Shown: positions 20,690 through 31,980 of the stretch, one piece after another | How the letters are laid out: each line of letters starts with the position of its first letter | Numbering within the stretch: the first letter of the stretch is position 1 | NCBI GenBank assembly: GCA_022494885.1 | Contig: JAGVSM010003972.1 | Location: 1-64,000 of the forward strand | Length of the DNA stretch: 64,000 nt | Direction of reading: 5' to 3' | Source: Micrasema longulum | Taxonomy: Eukaryota; Arthropoda; Insecta; Trichoptera; Brachycentridae | Translations under genes and position numbers: made by a program | Notes under the pieces: model-generated | The model's input: the letters and a program-made list of their open reading frames with translations, nothing else | Told to the model about the DNA's origin: nothing | The model's database searches: none

Positions 20690-20885
20690 GATATATTTTT
20701 TATTTTAATAGAAATATTAGCGTTCTTATACTTTACCCAAATATTTAAATTTTGGTGACCATTTTCAACGAGTTGTAAATAACTCACTATTAGAAAATGG
20801 AAATCAAGTTAGGGTAGAGTGGGGTTCGAACCTCGGAACTCTGATCCGTGAGTCCGCAACATTAGCCACGGCACCGCAACGTGAT
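20690..20885 (-). repeat. tRNA-derived SINE, family T
   Basis: Minus strand: a tRNA-like head with GCCGTGGCTAATGTTGCGG (A-box region) and GGTTCGAACCCC (perfect B box), then a body with TAGTGAGTTATTTACAACTC and GAAAATGG, ending near TATTTGGGTAAAGTATAAGA. A similar copy lies at 48255-48425. A Pol III promoter is implied by the A and B boxes. Confidence 0.75.
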
Positions 20886-21069
20886 AATTATAATTTTTAA
20901 TACTTTAATAATTATATTTAAGACAACTGAGCGGTAGTGGATGTGTTCATAATATTAAGTGATATTTAACTTTAAATTTTAACGAGGAAGTTCAGTGGTT
21001 TTAAAAAAAAAATGTTAATAGATTATCAAACTAAGTTTAAAAAAATATTTTTTAATTTTTATGTATAGC

Positions 21070-21385
21070 CTAGTTGTCGTCGGTGAGTTGTCCTGACATT
21101 TGAAAAGTGAACCCCGTACGTACGTTTGAAAGCACGCTAAACATGACTTCCCAGAAATCTGAAATATATCAAAACACATAATCGATTTGCTGTTCTAAAC
21201 AGCTTCTCACTAGAACTTGTGACGTTTTAAAGTAGTTCATTTTTATGAGAACGAATTTTAATTATTTTTTCATACATTTTCGAGAAACATCGCGGTACAA
21301 AATGCTCCAATTTTTACTGCGAGTAAGAAAACATATTTTACATCCAACTTCCCGTAGCACCAAACTTCTTCATTGAAATTTTCGT
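21070..21385 (+). repeat. Interspersed repeat, family B
   Basis: CTTGTGACGTTTTAAAGTAG, TTTTCGAGAAACATCGCGGT and CAACTTCCCGTAGCACC match the landmarks and order of 6031-6345. Confidence 0.65.
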
Positions 21386-23790
21386 ATTACCAAAGTTTTG
21401 AATTTGGTGAGATTTTGTTATAATCGGATCAATGGCATGACTGCGTCACTCCGCATGGTGATAAAAATGATACAGCTAGTATCATCTTTGTTTCACACCA
21501 CAAACAAAAATATATTACGTCCCAGGGTAAACGGACAGCAACAAAAATGGGTAAATTGGCAATCTTTTGATTTGTGTAATAATAATCCAAGAAAAAAAAC
21601 AAGAGCCATGGTACGTAATTGACCAAGGCATCTTAACGATGCTCTTGGGATTAAATATATATATATGCCAAACTTAAGCAATAGAAGCAATACAAATAAA
21701 TAAAATGTCTACTGACAGCTGCTACTTAATGCCTTAAATATGCCGAGATATACGTTAAGAAAATTCGGAATTTGTGGATCCCACGTCATTGCAGGATGAT
21801 GAGGTAAAGAGAGGATCATTCTTGGATAAAGAAGAGTGGGTCCAGTGCAATGAATGCTCGAAGTAATACCATGAGGCGTATGATCCTAATGGGGAGGATC
21901 CACAGTTTAGGTGTTATTGGTGCGAAAATAATATTTAGAATTAGATGTCAGTTTGCCCTGTCGAACAGGGTAAATCGACACTGCTCTCAATTATGTTTTA
22001 AAAAACATATTTAAATTTTCTAAAGTTGGTTTGATAAATTTAATGTATCATATTGAAGATGTAATTTTTTTATTTATTTAAATAAAGAAAAAAATGACAT
22101 CTTGATGAATGAAAGATTTAAAGCTTCAAAAGATGAAATATGAAAAATTATGAAAAAATCCACAAAATTACCTTATGGTGTAGGTATGCCCCAGGGTTAA
22201 CCATTCGTTATGATATTTTTAATTGATTACATTTATTTACCTTATAGATAATCTGCACTGCGTAAGAGGCATAAATGCCTTCTTTTTTTGTGAGTAAACT
22301 TTTTGATTTATTTCGTAAACAATTATTTATTGTAAAGGTTTACGTTTAAAGCATCAAAAAATGAAAAAAAATAAAAATTTACTCTTCACATTCGCTTGGG
22401 TCAAAATGTATCACGTGCATGGAATATTCAACCTTCGATTCGGTGTCTAAACACTAATGTAAAATTACTTTAAAGTGCAAAATATATATTTATATTTATT
22501 TAAAATAAACAATACATACTTTGGCCTTTATTTCAGGTTTGTCAGCAGCTAGAAGGGTTACCTACACATTTACACGATTATAAAAAGGCTTCGTTCATGC
22601 ACGATACGTTTACATACTGATTCATTAGTCGATAATTATTAAGGCAAACTTCCTGAAATGTATATCGGTATAACGTGGATGAGATGTGTAATAAAATAAT
22701 CGAATGGTTATAGGCTCTACAGGTGGACAGTGGGTACAATATAATGAGAAACTAGAATTATGTCGATTCCATTCTCCTAATTAAAATGATTTCTATAATT
22801 CTGATGTGGCGTATTACTTAGTTCATCAATCATCCATCCATTGCCGGTTAGCCTTGAAAGCTTTGCTTACGCATTATATTATACAAAATGGCGTAAAATT
22901 CAGCACAACTTGACGTTTTCAGTCGAGGTTCTCGTGATTTACATATTAAATGCTGTAATAAGTTTCATAATCAATAGTTACATTATAATATTACCATTTG
23001 GTTACAAAATTAACACGAAGTACAAACAGGTCACCTACATATTTATGAAAAATGATAAGAACTCACCACTATTTGTATCATTTCCTTTGATAACTGGATT
23101 ATTTTATCTCAGTGGTCAATACTTTTCTTGGAAAATGTGTGATTCACGTGAAATATCAAATCGCGCGAATTGAAGCATCGCGCTGAGAGAAATGCAATGA
23201 AATAAATATCTGTAGATTCTATATTAGCTTTATCGCTCAAAAGGAACATCCGTAATAAGAAGTCTACACGAATAACTGGGAATTAGAGCGTAATTTTGAA
23301 CATTTGAAAAAAAAAATATTTGCGTAGTTGCGGTCAACATACTGAGCATTTTTTTCAAGCATTGCAGAAAAATTGCGTTTACCACTACACTAAAAGACAT
23401 ATCGTAATTACAATTGACTATATTACGATGTAAAACATAAATAGTCTATTAGGTTAATATTTAAAATAAAAAAATTACCAACGTTTAAAGGATTAGGAAA
23501 TTTGGGTACATAAATATTTGCGTCTTGTTATTGTAATTACACTCGTTAGGCAAAATGTAGCCGATTGTAAAACTTAGATTTGTGGGAAATTATTACAAGA
23601 CGAATAAAATTGAGAAAACTCTTTGTTTTATTTACATAATCAAGGTTATTTTTAATTTGAACAATGAGATTTCAAATATAACTAATCCAGCGTTCACGAG
23701 GAAAAAACGTGCAAGTCTATACATATAAATTGTTTTCGAACGCATTGCTATTTATATAACATATTTAAAAAAACTACTACTACTACTACC
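21386..23790. other. Long stretch with no gene recognised
   Basis: A 110-codon frame at 22841-23173 (plus) is rich in I, Y, F and N as expected of translated AT-rich DNA, and shows no motif. A 74-codon frame at 21398-21622 is similar. No repeats shared with the rest of the window were found. Confidence 0.4.
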
Positions 23791-23791
23791 A

Positions 23792-23995
23792 TCACACTAT
23801 TTCCCCATAGGGGTGAGCAAAGAGAATGGACCGCCACACACGTCTATCCTGCCATACATTTCTAGCTTCTTCCACATTCATACATCTTGTCATACATGTC
23901 CTTCGGTTCTGCTTGCTTTTGACGTAACCAGACTTAAGATTTTGGTATACCTCGTCCCACGTTGCTGTTAATTCTCGCCATCAGCTATTTCAGAG
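23792..23995 (-). pseudogene. LINE RT C-terminus, family G copy 1
   Basis: About 57 uninterrupted codons on the minus strand start TWDEVYQNLKSGYVKSKQNR, then RTCMTRCMNVEEARNVWQDR, WRSILFAHPYGEI and TGA at 23792-23794. Copies at 47079-47283 and 52957-53400 share this ending. It is the C-terminus of an RTE-like endonuclease-reverse transcriptase common in moths and other insects. The (ACT)n run just beyond the stop is its 3' simple-repeat tail. Everything upstream has been lost. Confidence 0.8.
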
Positions 23996-24215
23996 AATTT
24001 AGAACATAAAAATAAAATAAGCGACACGTATTTCGTCCTGTTTGTGGTACCGGTAAATGTGGTGGCGTTTGGCAGAAAAATACCTCATTTCAGGGCGTTA
24101 TCTGCAAGTTGATAAGCGATAGTGGGACTCAGTGGGTTAAGGCGCAGGCGGCTGTTCGCACTACGGGAGTTGTATTATAAATATATGGGAAACAACATTT
24201 TGTTTATTGTTTCAG

Positions 24216-24393
24216 AGAAGTGACCATCGGGGTTCGGGATAAGGGTCGGTTCGGAGAATGGGACCCTTTTAGAGCGGGGCCGGCGGCAACCGGATCCAGT
24301 CGGACACGACTCGAGGCCGAGGCGGTACAGAAAGGCCGCTCACCCCGAAACCGAGTCACTTCTGGCGGTTCCCGGGACGGAGAGTTATTATAA
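24216..24393 (+). CDS. Candidate terminal coding exon, unknown protein
   Basis: A GC-rich islet begins at a strong acceptor, TTTGTTTATTGTTTCAG. After one split-codon base the frame runs 58 codons to TAA at 24391-24393: EVTIGVRDKGRFGEWDPFRA, then SSRTRLEAEAVQKGR and RVTSGGSRDGELL. Composition and charge look protein-like. It starts in the phase left open by the exon ending at 9449, which is suggestive only. No polyadenylation signal is visible close by, and the protein is not recognised. The antisense strand is also open for 66 codons, as often happens in GC-rich DNA. Confidence 0.4.
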
Positions 24394-24403
24394 GTATTAT
24401 CCA

Positions 24404-24430
24404 TAACTTATACAGCGCCATTTCAGTAAT
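24404..24430 (-). repeat. Family F leader fragment
   Basis: ATAACTTATACAGCGCCATT matches the leader of the arrays at 10621 and 14770. It lies in the 3' UTR position of the minus-strand LINE at 24555-24870. Confidence 0.5.
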
Positions 24431-24554
24431 ATATAACTCGGGAAGTGATCCTACGAATATTGATTTTAATTTGACTTAAAATTTAAAATCTAAGTAAAAC
24501 AATTCTTTTTGATTGATTTAGAGAACAAGTAGGTTTGATGTTTTCTCAGTAACA

Positions 24555-24870
24555 TCACTTTGATCTCACAGTCTCACAGTTTAGGACTTCTGCTTGGAGA
24601 GTATTCTATGCCATACGTGACCGCCAACACGCGTTCGCTAAATTTAGTGCGCTGGTTGCGTATAGGTATAAAAACTTTTCGTATCGCCGTAGACGTCTGT
24701 CAGCTTGTTCATCTGCAATAGATAGTCCCTTTAGATATTCCGGAGCAGAGTTGTGCAGTGACATACATAAGCCAACAGGGCTTGTATTCCACCCCTGTGT
24801 TGAGGTGACTGCGGTGCTTCGCCCCCTTCCCTGCCTCGCTGTTGATAACGCCACATTATTATTCATCTAG
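24555..24870 (-). pseudogene. LINE C-terminus, CR1/L2-like
   Basis: Minus-strand frames read CMSLHNSAPEYLKGLSIADE, then after a shift STAIRKVFIPIRNQRTKFSE and RVLAVTYGIEYS. The lineup ..LHGSAPEYL..L ... RNQRTKF.ER.FAV... is the end of a CR1/L2-type LINE protein. The copy at 40590-40816 has the same blocks (SLRSSAPEYLKELCVPYKPA, STAI, VRNQHTKF, CAFAVTGPSM), so one family is represented twice. Frameshifts make it a relic. Confidence 0.7.
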
Positions 24871-25551
24871 GTAGACCCTTCGGAGATTTATAGAAAAAGC
24901 CGCACTCGGGACGTACGTACCGACAGTAATTACAAAGTCGCTAAAGATAATTCACCGCGTCTATAAATAATATTAAATAAGCTATAAAAAGAAGTAACCG
25001 CTTTTAATAGATACTGAAAATGATTTTTCTATTTCGCTAGATTTACAATTACAAATTAGTTCACCCGTGCCAAGGTAAAGAATGGCAAGCGACATAAAAA
25101 AACACATTTATCGCATTTATGGCGTTGCCGCATTTAACCCACTTAAAATTAATGTCAACTTGAGCATACTGTGTCATTGAATGAATAAAGGTTTTTTACG
25201 CAGAAACAGAAAGGTGACGAAAATTTTTCTGTTATTGACTTGCGCGAAATTATGACTATAATTGAAATAAAAACTCCCAATACAATTCAAGTCGGTGTGG
25301 CTGAGTTTGACCACACCCGACTAACTAATATCGCGTACAAAGTATTACATAAAACGAGAGTCGAGTTATTAGCGTTATTAAGTTGCAGTAAGACATTACG
25401 CGATCGGAAGTACGTTGGCCTTTGAACTAAGCGCAATTCTTTCAATGAACATTTTATTTACTTTAAATTATATAAGCTGTCTAATAACATTATACACGAG
25501 AAGAATCTTTGTCGCAATAAATTAACATTTACAGCATCTTCTTCTCCCGTT
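24871..25551. other. No feature recognised
   Basis: AT-rich DNA between two LINE relics. The 61-codon frame at 25240-25425 has no motif. Confidence 0.4.
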
Positions 25552-25750
25552 TCAATCCTGGGGATTGATTGGCAGCGAAGCCCCGCATCTTTTCCTCCAC
25601 TCCGCTCGGTCTTCAGCGATCTTCTTTATCTCGGTATGGAAGGTACAGTGCATATTGTGGAATATTCGCTCCAGATACTCTCGGAGAGGACGCTCTCTAT
25701 CAATCGATCCTTCGATCATATCCTTCATGTCGCGGTGCATATGAGCTATC
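25552..25750 (-). pseudogene. LINE RT C-terminal tail
   Basis: Sixty-two minus-strand codons include FHTEIKKIAEDRAEWRKRCG and end in a natural stop. The EIKKIAEDRAEWR block is a standard end of insect RTE-like LINE proteins (compare YEELKRVAQNIPDWQ at 690-1055). The N-terminal part, ERPLREYLERIFHNMH, is not clearly in the family frame, suggesting an upstream frameshift. Confidence 0.65.
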
Positions 25751-26200
25751 CATTCTGAAGAGTGAATTAATATACATATAATTTGACGCAGTAATGTGCT
25801 TGTATCCTAGATCGCGGATTCAGCTACTAAACAATAGTGATCGGACAAATAAATAAAAGTAAAATAAAATTATTTGCGATTTCTAAGGGTTGGCAACCAT
25901 ATCTATATAAAATGTGTTTGTTTAGATATTTTTACCGGATTAGATATATGTTTTAGCCGTTGAAGTAATTTGATGGTTTGTATTTTTTATACTGATAAAA
26001 AAAGTTAGTCATGCAATCTCAGATAATGCAGTGTTTAAAAATAAACATTATTCTAAACCGTTTAAAGTTTAAATAATACATCGTGTAGAAGTGCGGCTCT
26101 AAGTGGTAAAAACCGCAGAGTTTTCATTTTACTTATTGTGTTTGAATAGCTCGTTACTACGGCGTGGAAAAACTTGAAAGAAACAGCAGCTTTCTCACAG
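25751..26200. other. No feature recognised
   Basis: AT-rich, with no open frame or repeat of note. Confidence 0.4.
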
Positions 26201-26343
26201 TGACCCTGCATGATGCTAGCAGCGAGCAGCGAGCAGCGAGCAGCCAGCGGCGAGCACTAGCACTGCGCGGACTGTGAAGGCCGCGAACCAGTCAAGGATA
26301 TCACCTGCCAATCATTTCCACCTCCGACTGCCCGTGTTATGTA
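26187..26343 (+). other. GC-rich patch with minisatellite and strong splice donor
   Basis: An AGCGAGC repeat (26217-26246) is followed by a GC-rich segment ending TGTTAT|GTAAGAG, a very good donor. A possible acceptor, GCTTTCTCACAG, lies at 26190-26201. One frame before the donor reads HCADCEGREPVKDITCQSFP but starts after a stop. It could be a 5' UTR exon or a coding exon. Confidence 0.3.
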
Positions 26344-28245
26344 AGAGACCTCAACTCTGCCACTAAAGGCAAATATCTGTAAATCATTTAACTCGACACA
26401 AACTGCACACTCCAGGCCCACTCCGTGCGATTAGTAATTAATTTAGTTAGCTAAATTTTTACATAAAGCGTGGAAAAGTTAGAATAATGTCCTTGGCGAA
26501 ATAACATAAACGTGCCAGGGTTATGCGCTGTGAGCAATGGAGGAAACACATCGGTGCGCGGTGATTGTATGGCGTTTGTACAATAGTGGTGTCGTTAATG
26601 TTCGACTAAGTGATAAGTACGTACAAACTGAAACTTCATTAGTTCACTAGCAATAGTCACATAGCTTAAATAATAATTACATTCAAATTACTCGCTAAAC
26701 TGTCTGGAAACACGATTTTCACCATATAGGTTAAAAAAAGATTGACAGGGTACTTGTATGCAGAAAAACTAAAAGATACTGAAATGAAGTTTTAAAAGCG
26801 ATTTTTTATTTGTTACTTCATTGAAACCAAATGTCTGTGTATTTGACTCTAGCATTAGATACGCTAGTTTTATACGGAAGCCAATAATGCCCGTAATTAA
26901 GAACACTTTTGTGAGCTTCGAAACCTGAAAAGATTTTCGGACATGCACGTGTTTTTTTTTTTACAACACAAAATATATTTAAGGAGATGAAGCAACATCT
27001 TACTTGTACGTAAAGGTGCGATGATGGCTTGGGTATTCCTACGTATGGATGCTCACAGAGCCCCAAATCGTGCGGTTTCTAAATTTTCATCTGTTTTCAA
27101 CGGAGCATAAATAATGGGGTTAGAGATATGGTCATTCGGAAGCGGTAAATGTCCTGCGGTAAAAGATTTGACAAAAAGAAGTCAAATTTTCCGATTTATA
27201 ATATGTAAACTACGCCAGAATCCCCATCTTATACAATATTTATATACTCGTATGTATGTATCTTTACGGACAAAATTAATATAAGTAAAATCTCATGTGT
27301 TAGTTACGAAGAGCTAAGATAAAAAAAAAACATATTTTGTATGTTTTTGTTAAGGAAATTTTTCATCGAGTAATTTATTTTAACAAAAAATTGTGATAAG
27401 TTTTATTTGAAATTGTTTTTGCTCCCATAATGGGAAATGAATCACACCAAGAATAAGAATATTACAATAAGTCAAGTTGGTAGGTATATTATGTATCTTC
27501 GATATAGGAAGTCGTGTGAGTATGAAGATATAAGGAAATATTACAAGGTCAAATGAAGCGTAGGAGTTAATGTACTCAATTTAAAAGGTTGGTTAATGCG
27601 TAAAGCGGAGCTTTATAAAATCGCGCGAATCTTATCAACTTTGTAGCCGAACAATGTGGAACCAGAAAACCAGACCAGCAACTTCAAGATTGTTAACTCG
27701 CAGTACCTATAAGTAAAACATAATTGTGTGTCCGAATTGAAGGAATACATTGCATGAAATAATGCACCTATAAATAAACACTTGTGGCACTTAACCTTAA
27801 ATAATTAACGTTGCATCGGTCCATGACACCTCGCCTTCGAGAAATTAACGATCGATACAAAGTTACATCGATGAATTATTGCAGTCTCAAAGACACCAGT
27901 ACAGCAATCGTGAACGTATACATTATGTATTATTACGTATGCCGATCAATTTTATCTATAAAAAAATACGAATGTAGGTAAATTTTTAAGTTTTCGTGAC
28001 AAAGTCAAGATCAAGAATTCATCATTACTCCCAACATCAACGATGACAGAATAAAATAATTTGAAAAAAAAAAAACAATTATAAGTAAATTACGATTACC
28101 GTTCTTGTTGCAATTATTATAGCCACCTCAGAATAATAATATTTTGTTTGCTTGAGGTATTTTAAGTGAATTTTTAATTTTTTTATAATTATTGACAATA
28201 TAATTTTGAAGGTAAAATTTATGAAAATGAAATGGAGTATAGTAA
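26344..28245. other. Long stretch with nothing recognised
   Basis: AT-rich. The 82-codon minus frame at 26818-27066 lacks any motif. No inverted or shared repeats seen. Confidence 0.4.
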
Positions 28246-28800
28246 TTTTATTTATTTATTTATTTATTTATTCACACTTATTATCAAAATACAATTCCAT
28301 ATTCACTTTGCCCAGCTAACAAGGGTACATACCCCGTCCCAAGCTAGGCAATTACATTTTAATATATTATAATACTTAACAAATTAATATAGAGCACAGA
28401 CAAACACAATATAAACTTATTCGGATACACATTTTGATTCATATACATACAGACATACACATATATACACACATGTATATATAAATATACACATATATAC
28501 ATATGTACATACACACACACGTACATACACCCATGCGCATACACATACATACATTCATAAAAACATAGACAATTTATTTATGCGAAACTTCATGGTTGTC
28601 ATCTATAAATATATATTTTTTAAATTATTCTTTATTTTTTATATTTTATTTTTGACATCCAGTAAGGTTCTCCAATCCGTGGCATGCATCAACTTTTCTG
28701 ACTCCCTACGACCAATGTCATGAAAGAGCGAGGTCAACACCTTCCGTAACTTGACAACACTCCCGTCTTTCCACGATTCTGGCAAAATTAAACATTAAAA
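28246..28800 (-). mobile_element. Probable LINE 3' end with (AAAT)n tail
   Basis: On the minus strand, 28657-28800 is open and reads PESWKDGSVVKLRKVLTSLF, then HDIGRRESEKLMHATDWRTL and LDVKNKI. It is followed by a long AC/AT microsatellite, then AATATGGAATTGTATTTTGA and an (AATA)n tail at 28246-28272. An open frame followed by a UTR and a short tandem tail is LINE-like. The protein block is not a motif I can name, so an origin as a host exon beside a LINE tail is possible. Confidence 0.45.
28436..28562. repeat. (CATA/CACA)n microsatellite
   Basis: Repeated CATACACATA, TATACACA and ACACACAC words. Similar tracts are at 41320-41415 and 60890-61015. Confidence 0.9.
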
Positions 28801-28924
28801 AATTAAACATTAACATTTATCCAAAACCTTTAGCGAACTTAAAAATAACATATATATTTTGTAACATTGCCCTTTGCTTGAATCACACTATTCTGTGGGG
28901 CATGCTTTTTATTTATTTTATGCC

Positions 28925-30020
28925 TTTTCTTTGATTTGTGAGTTTCTATGTTACACTTCTATAATTTAATCTGCAAATTGTTGCTCGTTGGTAATCAGAG
29001 TTTCCGTAATCTCCAGTTTTAGGAGCTCCCACAGATTTTCTATGAAGGTTTATATCTGGAGAGTTTCCAGGCCAATCAAGCACTTACGTATTTTGCTTTT
29101 ATCGAATTCTGTGATCCTTTTGGTTTTGTGGCACGGAGCTGAATCGTGTATGAAGATAAAAAGTCCACCTGGGGTGCTATTCGGAACCGCTCTCGCGGCG
29201 CAAGAAAACAGTTTTTCTCGTGTATTTTGTATGTTAATACGCGAGATAATACGGCCGCGAGAGCGTTTAGAATACCACCCCTGGAAATCAATCCCGGACC
29301 AGAAGCAACATGTTTGTATCAAGTACCAGAATGCACTTATCTAGCCTCATTGTGCCTTCTACAATATGAAGCCGACCAGTTCCTTGTCCATTTATTATAG
29401 ACCATACCATTATATGGATGTTTTACCCTTCTACCCATGCAGCTCTCTTTGTAATACTTTCCTGCTCATCTCTTTGACGTGATCTATTTATTATTTGAGA
29501 ATTATATTGTTATTTCATACGAAAATCATACCTGAAGAATATTTTCATAACAGATGTCATTGAATTGATCACGAAAGTGTTATAAAATCCATAAAAAATT
29601 GCTATTTTCCAATCTTCTACCAATTCTGATTTATTATAAGTAAGCTCATTCCAGTCGCTTTTTCTTTATCCCTGGTGTTGGCAATGGCTTTTTTCCAGCG
29701 TCGAGCTGTCGTGGGAGATATTTGAATTCCAGCATCTCTCGTTTATGGCGTTTTCCTATTGTTTACGCAGAAATCCCCCAATTTACATTAAAACTCTTGG
29801 TGTTGTGAGTTTCTTTCGTCCACATTTGTTCACTCTATTTGGTCCCAAGTCACAATTATTGTTGTTTCTTTTCCACTCTGCCGACGGTTGCTCTGGAAAT
29901 ATTGACAATTAACGCAATTTGTCGATTAGAATTCTTATTATTTATAATCAGTGCTTCAATCCCTAATAATTAATAAAGGGTGCGATCGGTTGACCTTTCC
30001 ATTGTATTCGTTTAGCCCTT
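28925..30020 (-). pseudogene. Tc1/mariner transposase relic, split by a MITE
   Basis: Minus-strand blocks follow transposase order. The N-terminal helix-turn-helix is NNKNSNRQIALIVNISRATV (about 29930). Next come KCGRKKLTTPR and AGIQISPTTARRWKKA with PTPGIKKKRLE. The catalytic core shows VWSIINGQGTGRLHIVEGTM, then FIFIHDSAPCHKTK with the second catalytic Asp. Last are VLDWPGNSPDIN and ENLWELLKLEITETLITNEQ. Frameshifts, stops and the MITE at 29172-29280 mean it is dead. Full-length relatives are about 340 residues, so nearly the whole gene is present. TA-flanked ends were not located. Confidence 0.85.
29172..29280. mobile_element. 109-bp MITE with CTG target duplication inside Tc1 gene
   Basis: Ends GGGTGCTATTC and GAATACCACCC, flanked by CTG at 29169-29171 and 29281-29283. 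The long inverted arms contain CCGCTCTCGCGGC / GGCCGCGAGAGCG, and the centre holds a second hairpin, CTCGTGTATT / AATACGCGAG. Removing the element and one CTG rejoins the transposase frame from FPG to GLFIF, which independently fixes the insertion site. Sister copies are at 40817-40934 and 51255-51327. Confidence 0.9.
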
Positions 30021-30231
30021 AAAAACCTTTTTTTTTAAATACTGTCTATTTTTTCAATGTTAATAATAAAAAAAATATAAAAACTTGAAAGAGAAAGTAA
30101 AACCAACTTTCGCAATCCTTATATAGTGGAACCAATCAATGAAAAAATAGTTAAATTATCTGAAATATTACAAAAACAACGATAATATCAACGCTTCACT
30201 TGACACTTCTACGTGGCGACCTGGATGTCAA
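30021..30231. other. No feature recognised
   Basis: AT-rich flank of the transposase relic. The second terminal repeat of the Tc1 element may lie here but was not identified. Confidence 0.3.
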
Positions 30232-30426
30232 ATGGACATCTTTCAACAAGAAAGCGTTTATAAATATTTTTTTATTTATGAATTCCATCGTTTTTTTATT
30301 AAAAATGCTTTGAATGATCTAATTGAAGATTTTAAAGAAAGACAGATTGCCAACAACTTAAAACTAGACTTTCAGTATATCTTAAACATTTTTCAAAATG
30401 ATTATTTTGGAGAGGCTCTAATGTGA
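30232..30426 (+). CDS. Unrecognised 64-codon open frame
   Basis: Reads MDIFQQESVYKYFFIYEFHR, then NDLIEDFKERQIANNLKLDF and NIFQNDYFGEALM before TGA. The peptide is charged and not low-complexity, unlike many chance frames here, and AT-rich codon use does not exclude a gene. No domain was recognised. It could be a transposon protein fragment or a host exon remnant. Confidence 0.2.
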   Translation: MDIFQQESVYKYFFIYEFHRFFIKNALNDLIEDFKERQIANNLKLDFQYILNIFQNDYFGEALM

Positions 30427-30559
30427 AAGTTTAGTATTTTTTTATTAGTTAAAAGACTTTATAGTCTATTAACTTAATAGTTTAATAACGAAGTAAATTT
30501 TTTTTTCGAAATTTTTGTGTATTGTAATATATGCGCTATTTTTTTATTTTTTTTTTTAT

Positions 30560-30770
30560 TTGAAAATTTATTAATAAACCCTTACGGATTATTACATTCA
30601 TATTACATAAAATAATATATACATTTTTCATTTATACTCTGTTGTTCAAGATAATATTTTTTACGTCTTTTGAAAAGTTTGTCTGAGTCTTTTGTTTAGT
30701 TTTGTCTGGTAGTTTATTATATAATTTCAGTCCCTGGTTCATTAGTCTTGATTTGATTAGTCTTGATGAT
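30560..30770 (-). pseudogene. LINE C-terminus and 3' UTR
   Basis: Minus strand: SSRLIKSRLMNQGLKLYNKL, then PDKTKQKTQTNFSKDVKNII, LNNRV and TAA at 30632-30634, followed by AATCCGTAAGGGTTTATTAA. The ..QGLKLYN.LP...K pattern marks the end of CR1/Jockey-type LINE proteins. The same peptide block (KLYNKLPDKTKQKT) recurs at 51209-51254 on the plus strand. Confidence 0.7.
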
Positions 30771-30799
30771 TTTTCAAAGTGTTGTGTTTCTGAAATGAT

Positions 30800-31075
30800 T
30801 CCGTGTTTGACGTCTCAAGTTCTCTTCCACTTCCTCTCGGTCAGTTCTGCCGATTGGGCCGTTGACGATAGGTAAACCGGAAATCTTCCACAACTCTCTT
30901 ATCATTGGTTGATTCATATGAACCAGTGACGTCATTCAAAGTAATTTGTTTTAATGAAAATATTTTTTAATATTTTTTTCGTACATTTTCAAGAAACTTG
31001 GCTGTAATAGTCCAATTTTTCTGCGCGTAAGAAAACATTTTATGTCTCCAATATACCGCAGGGCTGAAGTTCCTC
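30800..31075 (+). repeat. Interspersed repeat, family B
   Basis: TTGACGTCTCAAGTTCTCTT, CATTGGTTGAT, CCAGTGACGTCATTCAAAGT and TTCAAGAAACTTGGCTG match 6031-6345 in the same order. Confidence 0.75.
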
Positions 31076-31416
31076 ATTGAACCATTAAACGAAAGAGAAT
31101 AAAAATAAAATAAACGTGATAAAAAATAATTGTTAATGAGTTATTGTTAAAATGCTAATGACAACATGCCGGAAATAGGAAAACCACCATATAAAAATCG
31201 TGTTTCTAGCGTGGTTTATAATTTATTTTAAAGAATAAAGAAATATATCTTGTCCTAATTAATTCAAATCCTCCAGGTTAAATAAAAAATCTTTTTTTAT
31301 GATTGCTAACTGCTAGTTATCGAAACACGCATATATGAACGAAATAAATAAATAAATTTTATTTTGGAAGACTAACAGCAAACATGAGATACTTAAAATC
31401 AAATATAAAATATACA

Positions 31417-31457
31417 TAGTTCATTTACAAGCATTCCACATACTTGTAAATGAACTA
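31417..31457. other. Perfect 15-bp-stem hairpin
   Basis: TAGTTCATTTACAAG and CTTGTAAATGAACTA are exact inverse complements around an 11-base loop. No element borders were found. Confidence 0.7.
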
Positions 31458-31487
31458 CTAATAATAATTACCACACTATGACAGGCG

Positions 31488-31558
31488 CCGTGGCGCAGTT
31501 GGTTAGACGGCTAACTGTGAAACTAGCGTCTCAGGTTCGATTCCCGCCAGTTGCAAGA
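31488..31558 (+). repeat. tRNA-like SINE head
   Basis: TGGCGCAGTTGG is a perfect Pol III A box and GGTTCGATTCC a perfect B box, about 40 bases apart. The ends do not form a 7-bp acceptor stem, so this is a tRNA-derived SINE head and not a functional tRNA gene. It runs into A-rich sequence. Confidence 0.65.
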
Positions 31559-31980
31559 AAAAAATTTAAGAAAGATTTTTTTCTCAATTAATTTCTCAAA
31601 AAATTAAAAATGTTCAACGCAAACATATCTTCACATAAAAAACTTTTTTCTATGTATGTATTCGTACTTTAAGACATTTTTTAATTTAAGATATACAAGA
31701 TATACGCATGTTTATTATTTCTAAAACTAATACGATTATTTTTGCTATCTTAATTTCGAGTAAGTAATTAAAAAAATAAATACCATTTCTTTGATTTTAA
31801 AACATTGCGTTCAACGAGGGTTTTTGCTTAAAAAGCTACAAAGCAGATTTTTTTAAATATTAAAATGAATAAATAAAAATATACATAAACATATATTTAT
31901 AACATAATTACTTTTGTGGCTATCAATTAAAACTTTCAGAGATATGCCAGAGTTTGACAGGGCAATATTCAAGTGCAACT
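31559..31980. other. AT-rich, nothing recognised
   Basis: No frame, repeat or structure of note. Confidence 0.4.

Noticed and set aside
22841..23173. 110-codon plus-strand open frame
   Set aside because: Composition (I, Y, F, N, S) is what AT-rich DNA gives by chance; no motif, splice context or repeat support.
24216..24393. rRNA fragment
   Set aside because: GC-rich and purine-rich, but no segment matches 18S or 28S landmarks I know, and it has a clean coding frame.
28436..28562. CRISPR-like or telomeric array
   Set aside because: It is a CATA/CACA microsatellite with no spacers and no TTAGG units.
29050..29400. Overlapping frames of 71-118 codons on both strands
   Set aside because: They are readings through the MITE palindrome and the Tc1 relic, not separate genes.
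31488..31558. Functional tRNA gene
   Set aside because: A and B boxes are perfect but there is no acceptor-stem pairing, so a tRNA-derived SINE head fits better.
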